Counted from the stretch's first letter, positions 34,151 through 42,957 are shown. The stretch: DNA of 64,000 bases from UBA1672 sp033851915 (GCA_033851915.1 JAWSVM010000007.1:124001-188000), one strand, 5' to 3'. The notes: a model not told the origin generated them from the letters alone. Numbers and translations are program-made.

Positions 34151-34179
34151 ATTATAGCTTATTACAGTATTTATTTCAA
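34151..34179 (-). promoter_or_regulatory. Strong sigma70 promoter for the YjfB-like gene
   Basis: On the minus strand TTGAAA (34179-34174, five of six) and TATAAT (34156-34151, perfect) are 17 bases apart. Transcription should begin near 34144, leaving a leader of about 20 bases that holds GAAGGA. Confidence 0.7.
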
Positions 34180-34211
34180 AAATATTATTTATGAGGACGC
34201 TTTTACTTCAT

Positions 34212-34225
34212 CTATTGTTCAATAG
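34212..34225. repeat. Palindrome upstream of the zincin-like gene
   Basis: CTATTG and CAATAG flank two bases (34212-34225), and AACATGTT follows at 34240-34247. Both lie in the divergent region between the YjfB-like and zincin-like genes and could be operator sites; no known regulator motif fits. Confidence 0.3.
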
Positions 34226-34291
34226 TGCGACTCACCATAACATGTTGGTAAGTTATATTTATTTTTTGCATTTTTTGTCTGAGGTTCTTTT

Positions 34292-34723
34292 ATGGAATGC
34301 CAAAGTATCATCATGAATCATACGGTTCCACCAAGTCTTGAGGATTTGGAAACGTTGGCTGCTGGTGTGTTACAGGGTATGCCGGAGGAATTTCTGCGGC
34401 ATTGCGAGGGGCTTGTTATTCTTATTGAAGAGATCGTTGATGAGACAATGCAAGAGGATCTTAATTTGGATGATCCTTTTGATCTCTTAGCTCTCTATAA
34501 GAACGGTAAGGAAATCTCTCCCGGTATTGAGCAAAAAGTTGCAAATGATGATGATGTTTTGGTGTTGTATAGGCGATCGTTATTGGATATGTGGTGTGAA
34601 ACGGGGGAAGATTTACAGTCTGTTCTTCGTCAGATCATTATAGAAGAGCTGGGGCGATATTTCGATTTTTCGGAAGATGATATGCAAGATATGGCCGATC
34701 AGCATTTTCAAGGGGTGTTATAA
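34292..34723 (+). CDS. Zincin-like protein lacking the zinc site
   Basis: The 143 residues follow the small zincin-like metallopeptidase family (PF06262): PPSLEDLETLAAGVL, MPEEFLRHCEGLVILIEE, DLLALYKN, VLVLYRRSLLDMW and the end FDFSEDDMQDMAD. In the family the segment before this is HEIGHHFG. Here residues 118-124 are E-E-L-G-R-Y-F, so both zinc-binding histidines are gone while the fold markers remain. It cannot act as a zinc peptidase as written. GAGG lies eight bases before the ATG at 34292; ATG 34313 is an alternative. Confidence 0.8.
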   Translation: MECQSIIMNHTVPPSLEDLETLAAGVLQGMPEEFLRHCEGLVILIEEIVDETMQEDLNLDDPFDLLALYKNGKEISPGIEQKVANDDDVLVLYRRSLLDMWCETGEDLQSVLRQIIIEELGRYFDFSEDDMQDMADQHFQGVL

Positions 34724-34807
34724 ATAAAAATTCAAAACTATGCAGATGCTTTTGCAATATGTTAAGGTATCTATGAAGGTTTAGATTTTTTAGTTTGGGA
34801 ATTTAGT

Positions 34808-36181
34808 TTGTCTCTTTTATTACGTATTGTATGTATGTCGTTTCTTATGATCTTTTCTGTTGTTCAGGAAGGCTACGCTGCGAGTGTACCGATAACAACG
34901 CCTGCGATTTTTGGTTCAGGGCGTAATACGTGTGATCCTGAGTTTTGGGATGTTTTAAAAGACAGAGCATGGATGGAAGCGCAACGCGAAGTGACGCAAA
35001 ATCAAAACTTAATTCCTCGTCCTGACAGTGTTTTGGAAATGACGTGTTTTGATTCGTTCTTAGATGAATTGGGATCGCACGCAGATAGTAATTTCCCTAG
35101 TAATCCGAGATGGTCAGAAGGGGGGCTTAGTGGACTTATTATTGATGGTATTTTGAGTCTTGACCAAAGCGTGCTTAATGCCGAGCCATTGCTTCCTTCG
35201 CCACTCGGTACGCCGACAGCGTTCTTTCTTGGTGGGAGTGGATCTAGCGGATTGATTATGACCGCTGTACTTGAAATTCTTGTTTTGGATCAGTTGGTTG
35301 ATGGTGTAACTGCGGCTGGTCCTATTGAGGATGTTATAAATAATCCTCTATTGTCTGCTTGTGTACTTGCTGGTGAGCAAAAACAATATTATCTTGAGCA
35401 TTTTACAAACCGTATGCTTGGGGATAGGGCTATAAATGCGTCTCTCCCAGCTCAGCCATCGCCAGCACTTCCTTATCCTACCGGAGTTGCATGGGCACAG
35501 ATACTTGCTGGTAACGCTGATGGTAATGTCAGGGATAGTGGTAATTATAACGGTTGTACCAAAATGAATGATTTGTGGAACAGAACCAAATGTTATGATT
35601 TTGCCACTGAATCGCATAGGCATGTAACGATTCCTGACACTCCTATAGATACACCTCCTGATGCACCACCGTTTCCGCCGGCTTCTTCACCTCCAGGGGG
35701 AGAACACGATGGTTTTTATACGTTGGAAACCTATCGCAATATGGCGGCGGCGAATAACGATTATAGAACCAAAGAAGAAGAATGCGATATTCCTACGGTT
35801 GATGGTTCTCCGGATTTTCCAAGTGTTGGTGAGTTTGCGTGTGATCTCGTTGTACATGGGGTTCCACCTGCATTGAACTTAAGTACCCTTGTTTCAATTA
35901 TCACTGGTTTGGCAAATAATAACCCAACGTGGGGCAGTGCTTATACAGGTGCTAATCCACCGCCAAATGCAACGCCTGCATCATCAAATGGTGGTGTTGA
36001 TATGTATTTACATTTCTTAGGTTTGCAGGATAGTTCCAGTTGTAGTGCTCTTACGCCGATTAAAACGGGGTTTATCGTGACGCTGTCTAGCGGTGTGCAA
36101 TATATTGATGCTGTTTGTTCTGCGCCAGGGTGTGTTTTCACTCCACCAGCGACTATGGGTGCTAACGGTAGCTGTAACTAA
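34808..36181 (+). CDS. Large secreted protein of unknown function
   Basis: The 457 residues have a signal sequence (about 1-25, ending EGYA). The mature part begins with NTCDPEFWDVLKDRAWMEAQREV and is rich in Pro, Ser, Asn and Gly, with a proline stretch (DTPPDAPPFPPASSPPGG at about 285-302) and nine or more cysteines, some in pairs near the C terminus (VCSAPGCVF). A hydrophobic segment around 130-165 (FFLGGSGSSGLIMTAVLEIL) could be membrane-active. No family recognised. The start is a TTG at 34808; the ATG at 34835 is the alternative. A terminator follows. Confidence 0.7.
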   Translation: MSLLLRIVCMSFLMIFSVVQEGYAASVPITTPAIFGSGRNTCDPEFWDVLKDRAWMEAQREVTQNQNLIPRPDSVLEMTCFDSFLDELGSHADSNFPSNPRWSEGGLSGLIIDGILSLDQSVLNAEPLLPSPLGTPTAFFLGGSGSSGLIMTAVLEILVLDQLVDGVTAAGPIEDVINNPLLSACVLAGEQKQYYLEHFTNRMLGDRAINASLPAQPSPALPYPTGVAWAQILAGNADGNVRDSGNYNGCTKMNDLWNRTKCYDFATESHRHVTIPDTPIDTPPDAPPFPPASSPPGGEHDGFYTLETYRNMAAANNDYRTKEEECDIPTVDGSPDFPSVGEFACDLVVHGVPPALNLSTLVSIITGLANNNPTWGSAYTGANPPPNATPASSNGGVDMYLHFLGLQDSSSCSALTPIKTGFIVTLSSGVQYIDAVCSAPGCVFTPPATMGANGSCN

Positions 36182-36192
36182 ACAAACCTAAT

Positions 36193-36219
36193 CCACATAT
36201 TTATGTATGTGGTTTTCTT
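36193..36219 (+). terminator. Terminator of the large secreted protein gene
   Basis: CCACATA (36193-36199) pairs with TATGTGG (36206-36212) around a six-base loop and is followed by TTTTCTT, 12 bases after the stop codon. Confidence 0.65.
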
Positions 36220-36243
36220 CCGGAGTTTTAGCTCTGTGAGGGC

Positions 36244-38205
36244 TTATATAGCCTTATTCATGAACTCTGACATTCTGCGTGCGAAGGCTGATAAATCATC
36301 AACGGATTGTCCTTGAATGATTTTTGCTTGATCGAACAGCAGATACGCTGCATCAGAAACATCATCACCATTTTCATGGGATTTGGCCAATGTTTTGATA
36401 AGGTCATGATTTATGTTGATCTCAAGCACAGGTTTGGTGCTGGCCTGATATTTTTGGTTGATCTTCAGAACTTGTTCCATGTGCATATCGACGCCTTCAT
36501 CGGGGGCAACCAAGCAAACGGCTGAATTTGTTAAACGTTTCGATGGGCGTACGTTATGTACTTGTCCTTTTAATATTTCTTGGAATTTTGTAAGTAAAGC
36601 ATCCGTAGATTTCTGTTGCTCTTCGGATATTTCTTCCTCTTTTTTATCTTCAGCGTTATCATCTTCTGAGGGGGCTATTTTATCAAAATCAATATCGCCT
36701 TTGGTTATGGATTTAAATGTTTTGCCTTGATAGTCCAAAACGCTTTGAAGCCAGAAATCATCAATGGTGTCGGTGAAGTAGAGTACTTCGATCCCTTTGG
36801 CTTTAAAGCCTTCGGCTTGTGGGCTGCTTTTGATGTTTTTAAGGCTTTCGCCGCTGATATAGTAAATCTCTTCTTGGCCTTCTTTCATACGTGATACGTA
36901 ATCTTCTAAGGTGACAAATTTTTCGCCATCATCGTGGGTGGAATAAAAACGGCAGACTTTAAGCAAGCTTTCGCGATGGAGTGGCGAATCATATAGCCCT
37001 TCCTTCAAGGCTGACCCAAATTGCCCCCAAAATAGAGCAAAGGCAGGTGGGTCATTGCGTGATAGTTTATCAAGATCGCCAAGAATACGGCGTGCCACGG
37101 CATTTTTAATTTTTTCTATGGTTAGATTATATTGCAGCGTTTCCCGACTGATGTTCAGGGGAAGGTCTTCACTGTCGATCACACCGCGCATAAAGCGTAG
37201 CCACGGATACATCAGCGTGTCCATTTCATCAGTGATAAAGATACGACGCACATAGAGCTTTACGACGTTCTTGCGACCTGGATCAAACAAATCCCAAGGC
37301 TTTTGCGTGGGGATATAGAGCAGGGACGTGAATTCAATCGCGCCTTCTACATTCCAGTGGGATGTCATCAGTGGTTCATCAATATTGCTGGATATATGTG
37401 TATAGAAGTCGTTATAGTCTTTTTCTGTGATGTCGCTTTTTGATCGCATCCAAAGGGCGGAGGCACTGTTTATGGCTGTAGCGTCTTTGTCTTTTGCCAC
37501 TTCGGCAGGTGCGCCTAAGAATATGGGGACGCTGATGTGGTCTGAATACTCTTTTACAGTGGATATAATTTTTTGATCCAGAAGGAATTCACAAGCTTCA
37601 TCTTTTATATCTAGAGTAATGGCTGTGCCGCGTTGGCCATCCAAACGGGCGGCCTCTGTTTCGTTGGCTTCACGTATCGTAAATCCGCTTTTGCCATCAG
37701 ATGCCCAGAGCCAAATTTCATCACTGCCTGCCTTGCGGCTGACCACTTGAATTTTATGCGCAACCATATAGCCAGCATAGAACCCGACGCCGAATTGCCC
37801 AATGAGTTTCAGTTTGTCTTTGTCGTCGCCGGCTTCCTTCATTTTTTCTGTTAGGGCGGCTGTACCGGATTTTGCGATCGTGCCCAAGTTATCAATCAGC
37901 TCGGCTTTGTCCATGCCAACGCCGTTATCGACAACCGTTACCGTGCGGTTTGTTGTGTCTTTATAGGTGCATATACGAAAATCAGGGTTATCCTTGATTA
38001 GCTCAGGCGATGCGATTGCATCATAGCGCAGGCGATCACAAGCATCCGCCGCATTGGAGATCAGTTCACGTAAGAACACGTCTTGATTGGTGTATAGGGC
38101 GTGGGCAACGATATCCAAGAGCCGCGATACATCGGCACTGAAGCTTTGTTGGTCTTGTTGTTGTTGTTCTTCTTTTTCTTCGACGTGTTTTTCTTGTGCG
38201 CTCAT
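36244..38205 (-). CDS. htpG: Chaperone protein HtpG (Hsp90)
   Basis: ATP-dependent Hsp90 chaperone that remodels client proteins with DnaK. The 653 residues contain the GHKL ATP-binding motifs (FLRELISNAADACDRLRY, VVDNGVGMDK, GQFGVGFYAGYMV), the middle domain (YVRRIFITDE, PLNISRETLQ) and the dimerisation domain. The N terminus has a Gln/Glu-rich extension of about 20 residues. GGAG is upstream of the ATG. A heat-shock promoter candidate lies at 38241-38269. Confidence 0.98.
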   Translation of the reverse strand: MSAQEKHVEEKEEQQQQDQQSFSADVSRLLDIVAHALYTNQDVFLRELISNAADACDRLRYDAIASPELIKDNPDFRICTYKDTTNRTVTVVDNGVGMDKAELIDNLGTIAKSGTAALTEKMKEAGDDKDKLKLIGQFGVGFYAGYMVAHKIQVVSRKAGSDEIWLWASDGKSGFTIREANETEAARLDGQRGTAITLDIKDEACEFLLDQKIISTVKEYSDHISVPIFLGAPAEVAKDKDATAINSASALWMRSKSDITEKDYNDFYTHISSNIDEPLMTSHWNVEGAIEFTSLLYIPTQKPWDLFDPGRKNVVKLYVRRIFITDEMDTLMYPWLRFMRGVIDSEDLPLNISRETLQYNLTIEKIKNAVARRILGDLDKLSRNDPPAFALFWGQFGSALKEGLYDSPLHRESLLKVCRFYSTHDDGEKFVTLEDYVSRMKEGQEEIYYISGESLKNIKSSPQAEGFKAKGIEVLYFTDTIDDFWLQSVLDYQGKTFKSITKGDIDFDKIAPSEDDNAEDKKEEEISEEQQKSTDALLTKFQEILKGQVHNVRPSKRLTNSAVCLVAPDEGVDMHMEQVLKINQKYQASTKPVLEININHDLIKTLAKSHENGDDVSDAAYLLFDQAKIIQGQSVDDLSAFARRMSEFMNKAI

Positions 38206-38240
38206 AATGCCTAAACTCCATTAAATATGTATGCGCCTCT

Positions 38241-38269
38241 TTATGGATGGTATTGGGCGAAGAATCAAG
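38241..38269 (-). promoter_or_regulatory. Possible heat-shock (sigma32-type) promoter of htpG
   Basis: On the minus strand CTTGAT (38269-38264) and CCATAA (38246-38241) are 17 bases apart. This is close to the alphaproteobacterial RpoH pattern CTTG with a CYTAT-like -10, at the base of a known heat-shock gene. It overlaps the stop codon of pdxH. Pattern match only. Confidence 0.4.
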
Positions 38270-38861
38270 GGTAGAGACGTTGAATATCCCAATTCCCATC
38301 ACTGTTTTTTGTGTATTTCAGGCGATCATGTAAGCGATCCGGATTATCCCACCAAAATTCTATTGTTTGTGGGATCAGGCGATACCCAATCCAGTATGTG
38401 GGGCGCGGTACAGTAGAGCTTTTGGGATATTGAACTTGTAGCTTTTTGATTTTTCCTTCCAGATGCTCACGGCTTTCAAGTGGTCTTGATTGTTGCGATG
38501 CCCATGCGCCGATTTGTCGTTCATAGGGGCGGTTTGTGAAATACTCATCGGCTTCTTGTTCTGTAACGATTTCTATTTTACCTTCCGCGCGCACTTGTTT
38601 GCGCAATGATTTCCAGTGAAAGCACAGTGCGGCATAGGGGTTTTCAGTAAGCTCATCTCCCTTTTGGCTTTGTTTGTTTGTATGGAACTTAAAACCATTT
38701 TCATCAAACTGTTTCAGTAGAATCATACGAACAGAGGGTTTTCCATCTTTACCGCATGTTGCCAAAGCCATTGCACCCGGGTCATTTGTTTCGTTTTTTG
38801 TCGCTTCGGAAAGCCAGTTTTTGAATAAGGTTATGGGGTCATCAGATATTTTTATATTCAT
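38265..38861 (-). CDS. pdxH: Pyridoxamine 5'-phosphate oxidase
   Basis: Oxidises pyridoxine or pyridoxamine 5'-phosphate to pyridoxal 5'-phosphate using FMN. The 198 residues show the FMN- and substrate-binding segments SVRMILLKQFDENGFKFHTN, SQKGDELTENPYAALCFHW, and the C-terminal signature IEFWWDNPDRLHDRLKY. It lies upstream of htpG on the same strand. Confidence 0.97.
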   Translation of the reverse strand: MNIKISDDPITLFKNWLSEATKNETNDPGAMALATCGKDGKPSVRMILLKQFDENGFKFHTNKQSQKGDELTENPYAALCFHWKSLRKQVRAEGKIEIVTEQEADEYFTNRPYERQIGAWASQQSRPLESREHLEGKIKKLQVQYPKSSTVPRPTYWIGYRLIPQTIEFWWDNPDRLHDRLKYTKNSDGNWDIQRLYP

Positions 38862-38973
38862 TTTCGAAGGGTCCTGCTTTTTTATTCGTATATTTTCTAT
38901 GAATTCATTTTATAAATGGATATACTCTCGAACTCAAATAACTTTGTTAACTTAGGAATGAAAGTAGACACAG

Positions 38974-39450
38974 ATGAAAAATTTAGCACTTTTAATGATG
39001 GTTGTATCCACACTTGGACTAAGCGCGTGTGAAAACTTGCAAACGGGCGGGAATAAGCAATTAATCGGTGCCGGTAGTGGCGCGATTATTGGCGGACTTT
39101 TAGGCTCTAAACTTGGCGGTGGCAGTGGCCAGCTTTGGGCAACAGGTGCCGGCGTTTTGCTTGGGACTCTCATCGGTAGTGAAATTGGTAAATCGCTGGA
39201 TAGTGCAGATAGACAGTATATGTCACAAGCGACATATGATGTTCAAAGCGCACCGGTTGGTGAGACAATTTCATGGAATAACCCTGAAAGTGGTAATTCC
39301 GGTGATGTGGTTGCAACCAAAGACGGTTACAGCGCGAGCGGTAAATATTGTCGTGAGTATCAGCAAACTATATATGTTGGTGGTCGTGAAGAATCAGCCT
39401 ATGGCACAGCGTGCAAACAGCCGGACGGTAGCTGGGAAATTATGAACTAA
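38974..39450 (+). CDS. 17-kDa surface antigen-like lipoprotein
   Basis: The 158 residues start with a lipoprotein signal (LLMMVVSTLGLSAC, lipidated C19). Residues about 29-70 form a glycine-zipper double helix (LIGAGSGAIIGGLLGSKLGGG and AGVLLGTLIGSEIG), followed by a small beta domain with two cysteines, as in the rickettsial 17-kDa antigen family (RT0821/Lpp0805 type). Probably anchored in the outer membrane; exact role unknown. A strong terminator follows. Confidence 0.88.
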   Translation: MKNLALLMMVVSTLGLSACENLQTGGNKQLIGAGSGAIIGGLLGSKLGGGSGQLWATGAGVLLGTLIGSEIGKSLDSADRQYMSQATYDVQSAPVGETISWNNPESGNSGDVVATKDGYSASGKYCREYQQTIYVGGREESAYGTACKQPDGSWEIMN

Positions 39451-39481
39451 TAGCTCCGTTCGTATGAAAATTTTAAAGAAT

Positions 39482-39521
39482 CGCGCCCTGGATATATTGT
39501 TTCATGGGCGCGTTTTTTTTT
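39482..39521 (+). terminator. Strong terminator after the lipoprotein gene
   Basis: CGCGCCC (39482-39488) pairs with GGGCGCG (39506-39512), loop of 17 bases, followed directly by nine T residues. Confidence 0.8.
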
Positions 39522-39536
39522 GAGTACTAAGATTAC

Positions 39537-41018
39537 TTAAGTACTTTTTACTGCGTTAGGGCTTATGAAATCTGAAATATTAGGTGAGGAATCAAATGTA
39601 TCGTCATTTACCTCTGCATCTGTTTTTCTTTGCTTATTATTTACAGTGGTTAGAACATGATAAATGGATGCGAATTCGTCATTTCCATCGGCAATATTTA
39701 TAATATCATCCATCGTTTGATGTAGATTGTTACGCCGATGGTTAAATAAAGCGCGTGAGAAATGCACAAGTGTGTCCCATGGGATTGAGTCTACTTCTTC
39801 TTGAAAAACAATTCTTGCATGCTTTAGAATGCCAACAATATCATTGGATAAGTCGCTTTGCTTTATATAAACTTTTGTTTGGATAAGCGCGCTTGAGCAC
39901 CATCCAATCAAGGATGTGTCTTGTAAAAAAATATTCTGCTTTTGTATAACTTCCATGATAATTGCATGATTTTTTTCTTCATGGATTTTATTTAAAATAC
40001 TATCAATTAACTGATTACATTGCTTTTTATGAATGCGCTCGTTTGCTTCTTGGGCTGTGAATGGGTTGTATTCTTGTAATGTGGATATAGCATCCGGCTT
40101 GATGTTCATCCGCTCTGCAAGCATGTCGGCGATTGACTGCGCGTAAGTATTCTCACTGGTGTAGATGGCGGCGCCTAGAATGCTTTTCGGGCTGTGCCCC
40201 AGCCATGCCATTTCTTGCGCTGGCAGAGAAAAACTTCGCCATTGCTCTATCGAAGATTCGTCATATGTCTTTCCTATTTCTTCGGCTATTTCTGTTGCTG
40301 CTATTATCGGTTTTTTGCTTTTCTTATATTGACTGATTTTATTTTTAAAAACAAAGTCGAGTGTATCCAAGCAGACAGGGAAGGGAAAGCTTTCTGCGAC
40401 AAACCCAGGCGTTGCATGCAATGTATCGGACATTCTTTGTTTGGATAAAATCTCCAGCGTGTTTTCGCGCCCCTGTAGTGTCTGGATGCTGACAGCAAAG
40501 ATGTCAGCTTGTAAATTGCGGTGCTTCCATTGGGCAGAGGTCATATCCGTTTGTAAAACATTGTTGCTGTCTTTGAATAAATCCGTGTTGTGATCGTTTC
40601 CCTTGATGCTTGCATCCATAAAGTTTCTATAGAGGGCAATGGCGTGCCATGCCAAATGGAAGGCGTGATTTCGTAGATTATCTTCATTTTGAAAGCGTTC
40701 ATGGTTTATGAATAAAATAGATAGGTAAGAGTTGCTCTGAAAAAACCCTAGGAAACCAGGTTGTTTGTCATATGCGAGTATAGAAAAACAGGATCTGTTT
40801 TTTTCAAGTAGGTCCATATGTTGTGGGTCTTGTAAGTGATTAATTGCGAATTCACCGGCGGAGTGCCCTGAAAGAGTTTCCTTTTCTTCCGAGAAAGCTT
40901 GTTTGCGTTTGTCTTCTGCATGAACAATAAAATTGATGTAGAGATCGGGAAAACCGCCCTGTATTTGTCTGCGTATGACATTGCATATGTGTTTTGCTGT
41001 CTTGTAATCAACACTCAT
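39537..41018 (-). CDS. Unknown 493-residue protein with a degenerate zincin-like motif
   Basis: No family recognised. No signal peptide or membrane helix, so cytoplasmic. Residues 117-127 read NHAFHLAWHAI; HLAWH (121-125) has the HXXXH spacing of gluzincins but with Leu where the catalytic Glu should be. About 45 residues on, NLQADIFAV resembles the EADxFA helix that gives the third zinc ligand, with Gln170 in place of Glu. The rest is helical, with a Ser/Asp-rich tail. I use the ATG at 41018; an in-frame TTG at 41036 precedes it. Confidence 0.75.
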   Translation of the reverse strand: MSVDYKTAKHICNVIRRQIQGGFPDLYINFIVHAEDKRKQAFSEEKETLSGHSAGEFAINHLQDPQHMDLLEKNRSCFSILAYDKQPGFLGFFQSNSYLSILFINHERFQNEDNLRNHAFHLAWHAIALYRNFMDASIKGNDHNTDLFKDSNNVLQTDMTSAQWKHRNLQADIFAVSIQTLQGRENTLEILSKQRMSDTLHATPGFVAESFPFPVCLDTLDFVFKNKISQYKKSKKPIIAATEIAEEIGKTYDESSIEQWRSFSLPAQEMAWLGHSPKSILGAAIYTSENTYAQSIADMLAERMNIKPDAISTLQEYNPFTAQEANERIHKKQCNQLIDSILNKIHEEKNHAIIMEVIQKQNIFLQDTSLIGWCSSALIQTKVYIKQSDLSNDIVGILKHARIVFQEEVDSIPWDTLVHFSRALFNHRRNNLHQTMDDIINIADGNDEFASIYHVLTTVNNKQRKTDAEVNDDTFDSSPNISDFISPNAVKST

Positions 41019-41113
41019 AATTATTCTAATTTTCAATGTTTAGGAAAGGGGGGGTACGCATTCCTGATCACTATAACAGAATTCTATTTATACAATAAGG
41101 GGGCAGCAATTTT

Positions 41114-41142
41114 TTTACAGGTTAATTTGATGAATATATATG
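41114..41142 (+). promoter_or_regulatory. Possible fabI promoter
   Basis: TTTACA at 41114-41119 (five of six) and TATATG at 41137-41142 (four of six) are 17 bases apart. The transcript would have a leader of about 65 bases before fabI. Confidence 0.4.
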
Positions 41143-41215
41143 CTTACTCTGGACTGTAGAGCATAAATGTGTACGATGTTACATTGCTGAAAATTATAAA
41201 TAATAAAGAAGTAAA

Positions 41216-42067
41216 ATGATGAATAGTGATTTTTTAAAAGGAAAACGCGGCCTGATAATGGGTGTTGCGAACGAGCGATCCATTGCATGGGGCATTGCGA
41301 AAGTTGCTGCTGAAAATGGTGCTGAACTCGCCTTTACCTATCAGGGAGATGCGTTGTTAAAACGTGTTAAGCCTTTGGCAGAGCGTGTTGGTTCCGACAT
41401 TGTTTTACCATGTGATGTGACCGATGAGGCCAGCATTGATGCGGCGTTTTCTGAAATAGAAAAGCAATGGGGCAAAATTGATTTTGTGGTTCATGCAATT
41501 GCATTTTCCGATAAAAATGAATTGGATGGCCTGTATTTGCATACGTCACGTGATAATTTTCTACGCACAATGGATATCTCTGTTTACTCCTTCACCGCAG
41601 TGGCGCAACGCGCAGCACCTTTGATGACAGATGGTGGTTCACTGTTAACCCTTACATATTATGGTGCGGAGCAAGTTATGCCGCATTACAATGTTATGGG
41701 TGTGGCGAAAGCGGCTTTGGAAGCCTCCGTGAAGTATCTTGCCGCAGACCTTGGTAAAGATAATATTCGCGTGAATGCGATTTCTGCAGGGCCGATTAAA
41801 ACATTGGCGGCCAGTGGTATTGGTGATTTCCGCTTTATCCTGAAATGGAACGAGCTGAATGCACCGCTGAAACGTAATGTGACGATTGATGATATTGGTC
41901 GCTCCGGTCTGTTCTTACTTTCTGATCTGGGCAGTGGCGTGACAGGGGAAACTCTGCACGTGGATAGTGGCTATCACACTGTTGGTATGCTTGCAGTGGA
42001 TAGTGTCGCGGAAACCGCAGATCTATTACAGAGCATGATTCCAAAAGATAAAGGTGAGGCGGCATAG
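41216..42067 (+). CDS. fabI: Enoyl-[acyl-carrier-protein] reductase (NADH)
   Basis: Carries out the last reduction in each round of fatty acid elongation. The 283 residues have the short-chain dehydrogenase fold with the FabI-type nucleotide site GLIMGVANERSIAWGIA, AFTYQGD, and active-site residues Y148, Y158 and K165 in the FabI spacing (10 and 7 residues). Two adjacent ATG codons leave the start open by one residue; AAGAAG is upstream. The thioesterase gene follows 28 bases on. Confidence 0.97.
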   Translation: MMNSDFLKGKRGLIMGVANERSIAWGIAKVAAENGAELAFTYQGDALLKRVKPLAERVGSDIVLPCDVTDEASIDAAFSEIEKQWGKIDFVVHAIAFSDKNELDGLYLHTSRDNFLRTMDISVYSFTAVAQRAAPLMTDGGSLLTLTYYGAEQVMPHYNVMGVAKAALEASVKYLAADLGKDNIRVNAISAGPIKTLAASGIGDFRFILKWNELNAPLKRNVTIDDIGRSGLFLLSDLGSGVTGETLHVDSGYHTVGMLAVDSVAETADLLQSMIPKDKGEAA

Positions 42068-42095
42068 AGCTTGCCTGCCTTAAGGATGATATTAA

Positions 42096-42560
42096 ATGAT
42101 CTGGTTTAAAGATTACAAAATCGATTACCTGCAAGGATTGCGTGATTCAAATATGGGCGAGCATATTGGTTTCGAATTTTTGAAAATTGGAGACGATGCT
42201 CTCGTAGGACGTATTCCCGTCGATCATCGCACAATGCAACCCTTTGGCATTTTACATGGCGGCGCGAGCTGCGTTTTGGCAGAGAGCTTGGGCAGTGTTG
42301 CGGCATGGATGACAATTGATCCTGAAAAATATCGTGCAGTCGGTTTAGAAATTAATGTTAATCATATTCGCGCAGTGACGGAAGGTCATGTCGTTGGAAC
42401 GTGTTCACCCTTACATGTCGGGCGTCGTACACAAGTATGGCAAATCGATATGCATGAAGAGGCCACGGGCAAGCGCACAGCGATATCTCGTTTAACTGTC
42501 GCGGTGATAGAGCAGGGCACGCTCAGTGCGCAGAAGGCGCCGGTTCATCTATCTTCATAA
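42096..42560 (+). CDS. Hotdog-fold acyl-CoA thioesterase (PaaI/YdiI type)
   Basis: The 154 residues contain the hotdog signature RTMQPFGILHGGASCVLAES with the substrate-site HGG, then INVNHIRAVTEGHVVGTCSP and GRRTQVWQIDM. These enzymes hydrolyse aromatic or acyl-CoA thioesters. The substrate is unknown; it lies just after fabI, perhaps in one transcript. Its 3' end overlaps the convergent gene at 42523 by 38 bases. Confidence 0.9.
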   Translation: MIWFKDYKIDYLQGLRDSNMGEHIGFEFLKIGDDALVGRIPVDHRTMQPFGILHGGASCVLAESLGSVAAWMTIDPEKYRAVGLEINVNHIRAVTEGHVVGTCSPLHVGRRTQVWQIDMHEEATGKRTAISRLTVAVIEQGTLSAQKAPVHLSS

Positions 42561-42873
42561 TTTCTTGGCATTCTTTTAATGTTGCTCTTGCGGCTTCGGA
42601 GAGGGCGTTTACGCCATTATGTAACTCTATGTTCATTGGGAGTGTGATGAGCCATTTCTGATCGGATATCGAGGTTATTTTGAAGTCAGAGTTATCAGCG
42701 TCTGTTCTTCTTATTTTTGTGCCACCTGCTTTGAACGCGGTGATAAGATCTTTCCGTTCACCTGTAAAGTTTCCTTGAGCCACTTTCTTCAATGTGTCCA
42801 GGTGGTTATGTGTGAACTCTTGTTTGATATGATTTTGCAAAATTTCTATGTCTGTGGTCTTTTTTGTTGTCAT
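42523..42873 (-). CDS. Small unknown protein, overlapping the thioesterase gene
   Basis: The 116 residues are not recognised. It is a plausible cytoplasmic alpha/beta protein (DNSDFKITSISDQKWLITLP, then helix NALSEAARATLKECQEIM). It is the only reading frame that explains the space between the thioesterase gene and aroC, with sensible composition, but it lacks a strong ribosome site and shares 38 bases with the convergent gene. Confidence 0.55.
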   Translation of the reverse strand: MTTKKTTDIEILQNHIKQEFTHNHLDTLKKVAQGNFTGERKDLITAFKAGGTKIRRTDADNSDFKITSISDQKWLITLPMNIELHNGVNALSEAARATLKECQEIMKIDEPAPSAH

Positions 42874-42957
42874 GGTTTTATCTTAAACGCCTCTGGCACT
42901 CTGCGCCGAATGTGGTTATTGTCTTTATACTGTAAATTATTAGGAACAAGCAATAAA

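Noticed and set aside
38958..38996. Short frame with AGGA upstream just before the 17-kDa lipoprotein gene
   Set aside because: It is only 12 codons, overlaps the lipoprotein start in another frame, and has no conserved feature; possible leader peptide but unsupported.
42775..42957. Upstream extension of the chorismate synthase frame
   Set aside because: The added 61 residues are Cys/Phe/Leu-rich with no family match, while AGGAA and the MSGNRFG start at 42958 fit aroC.
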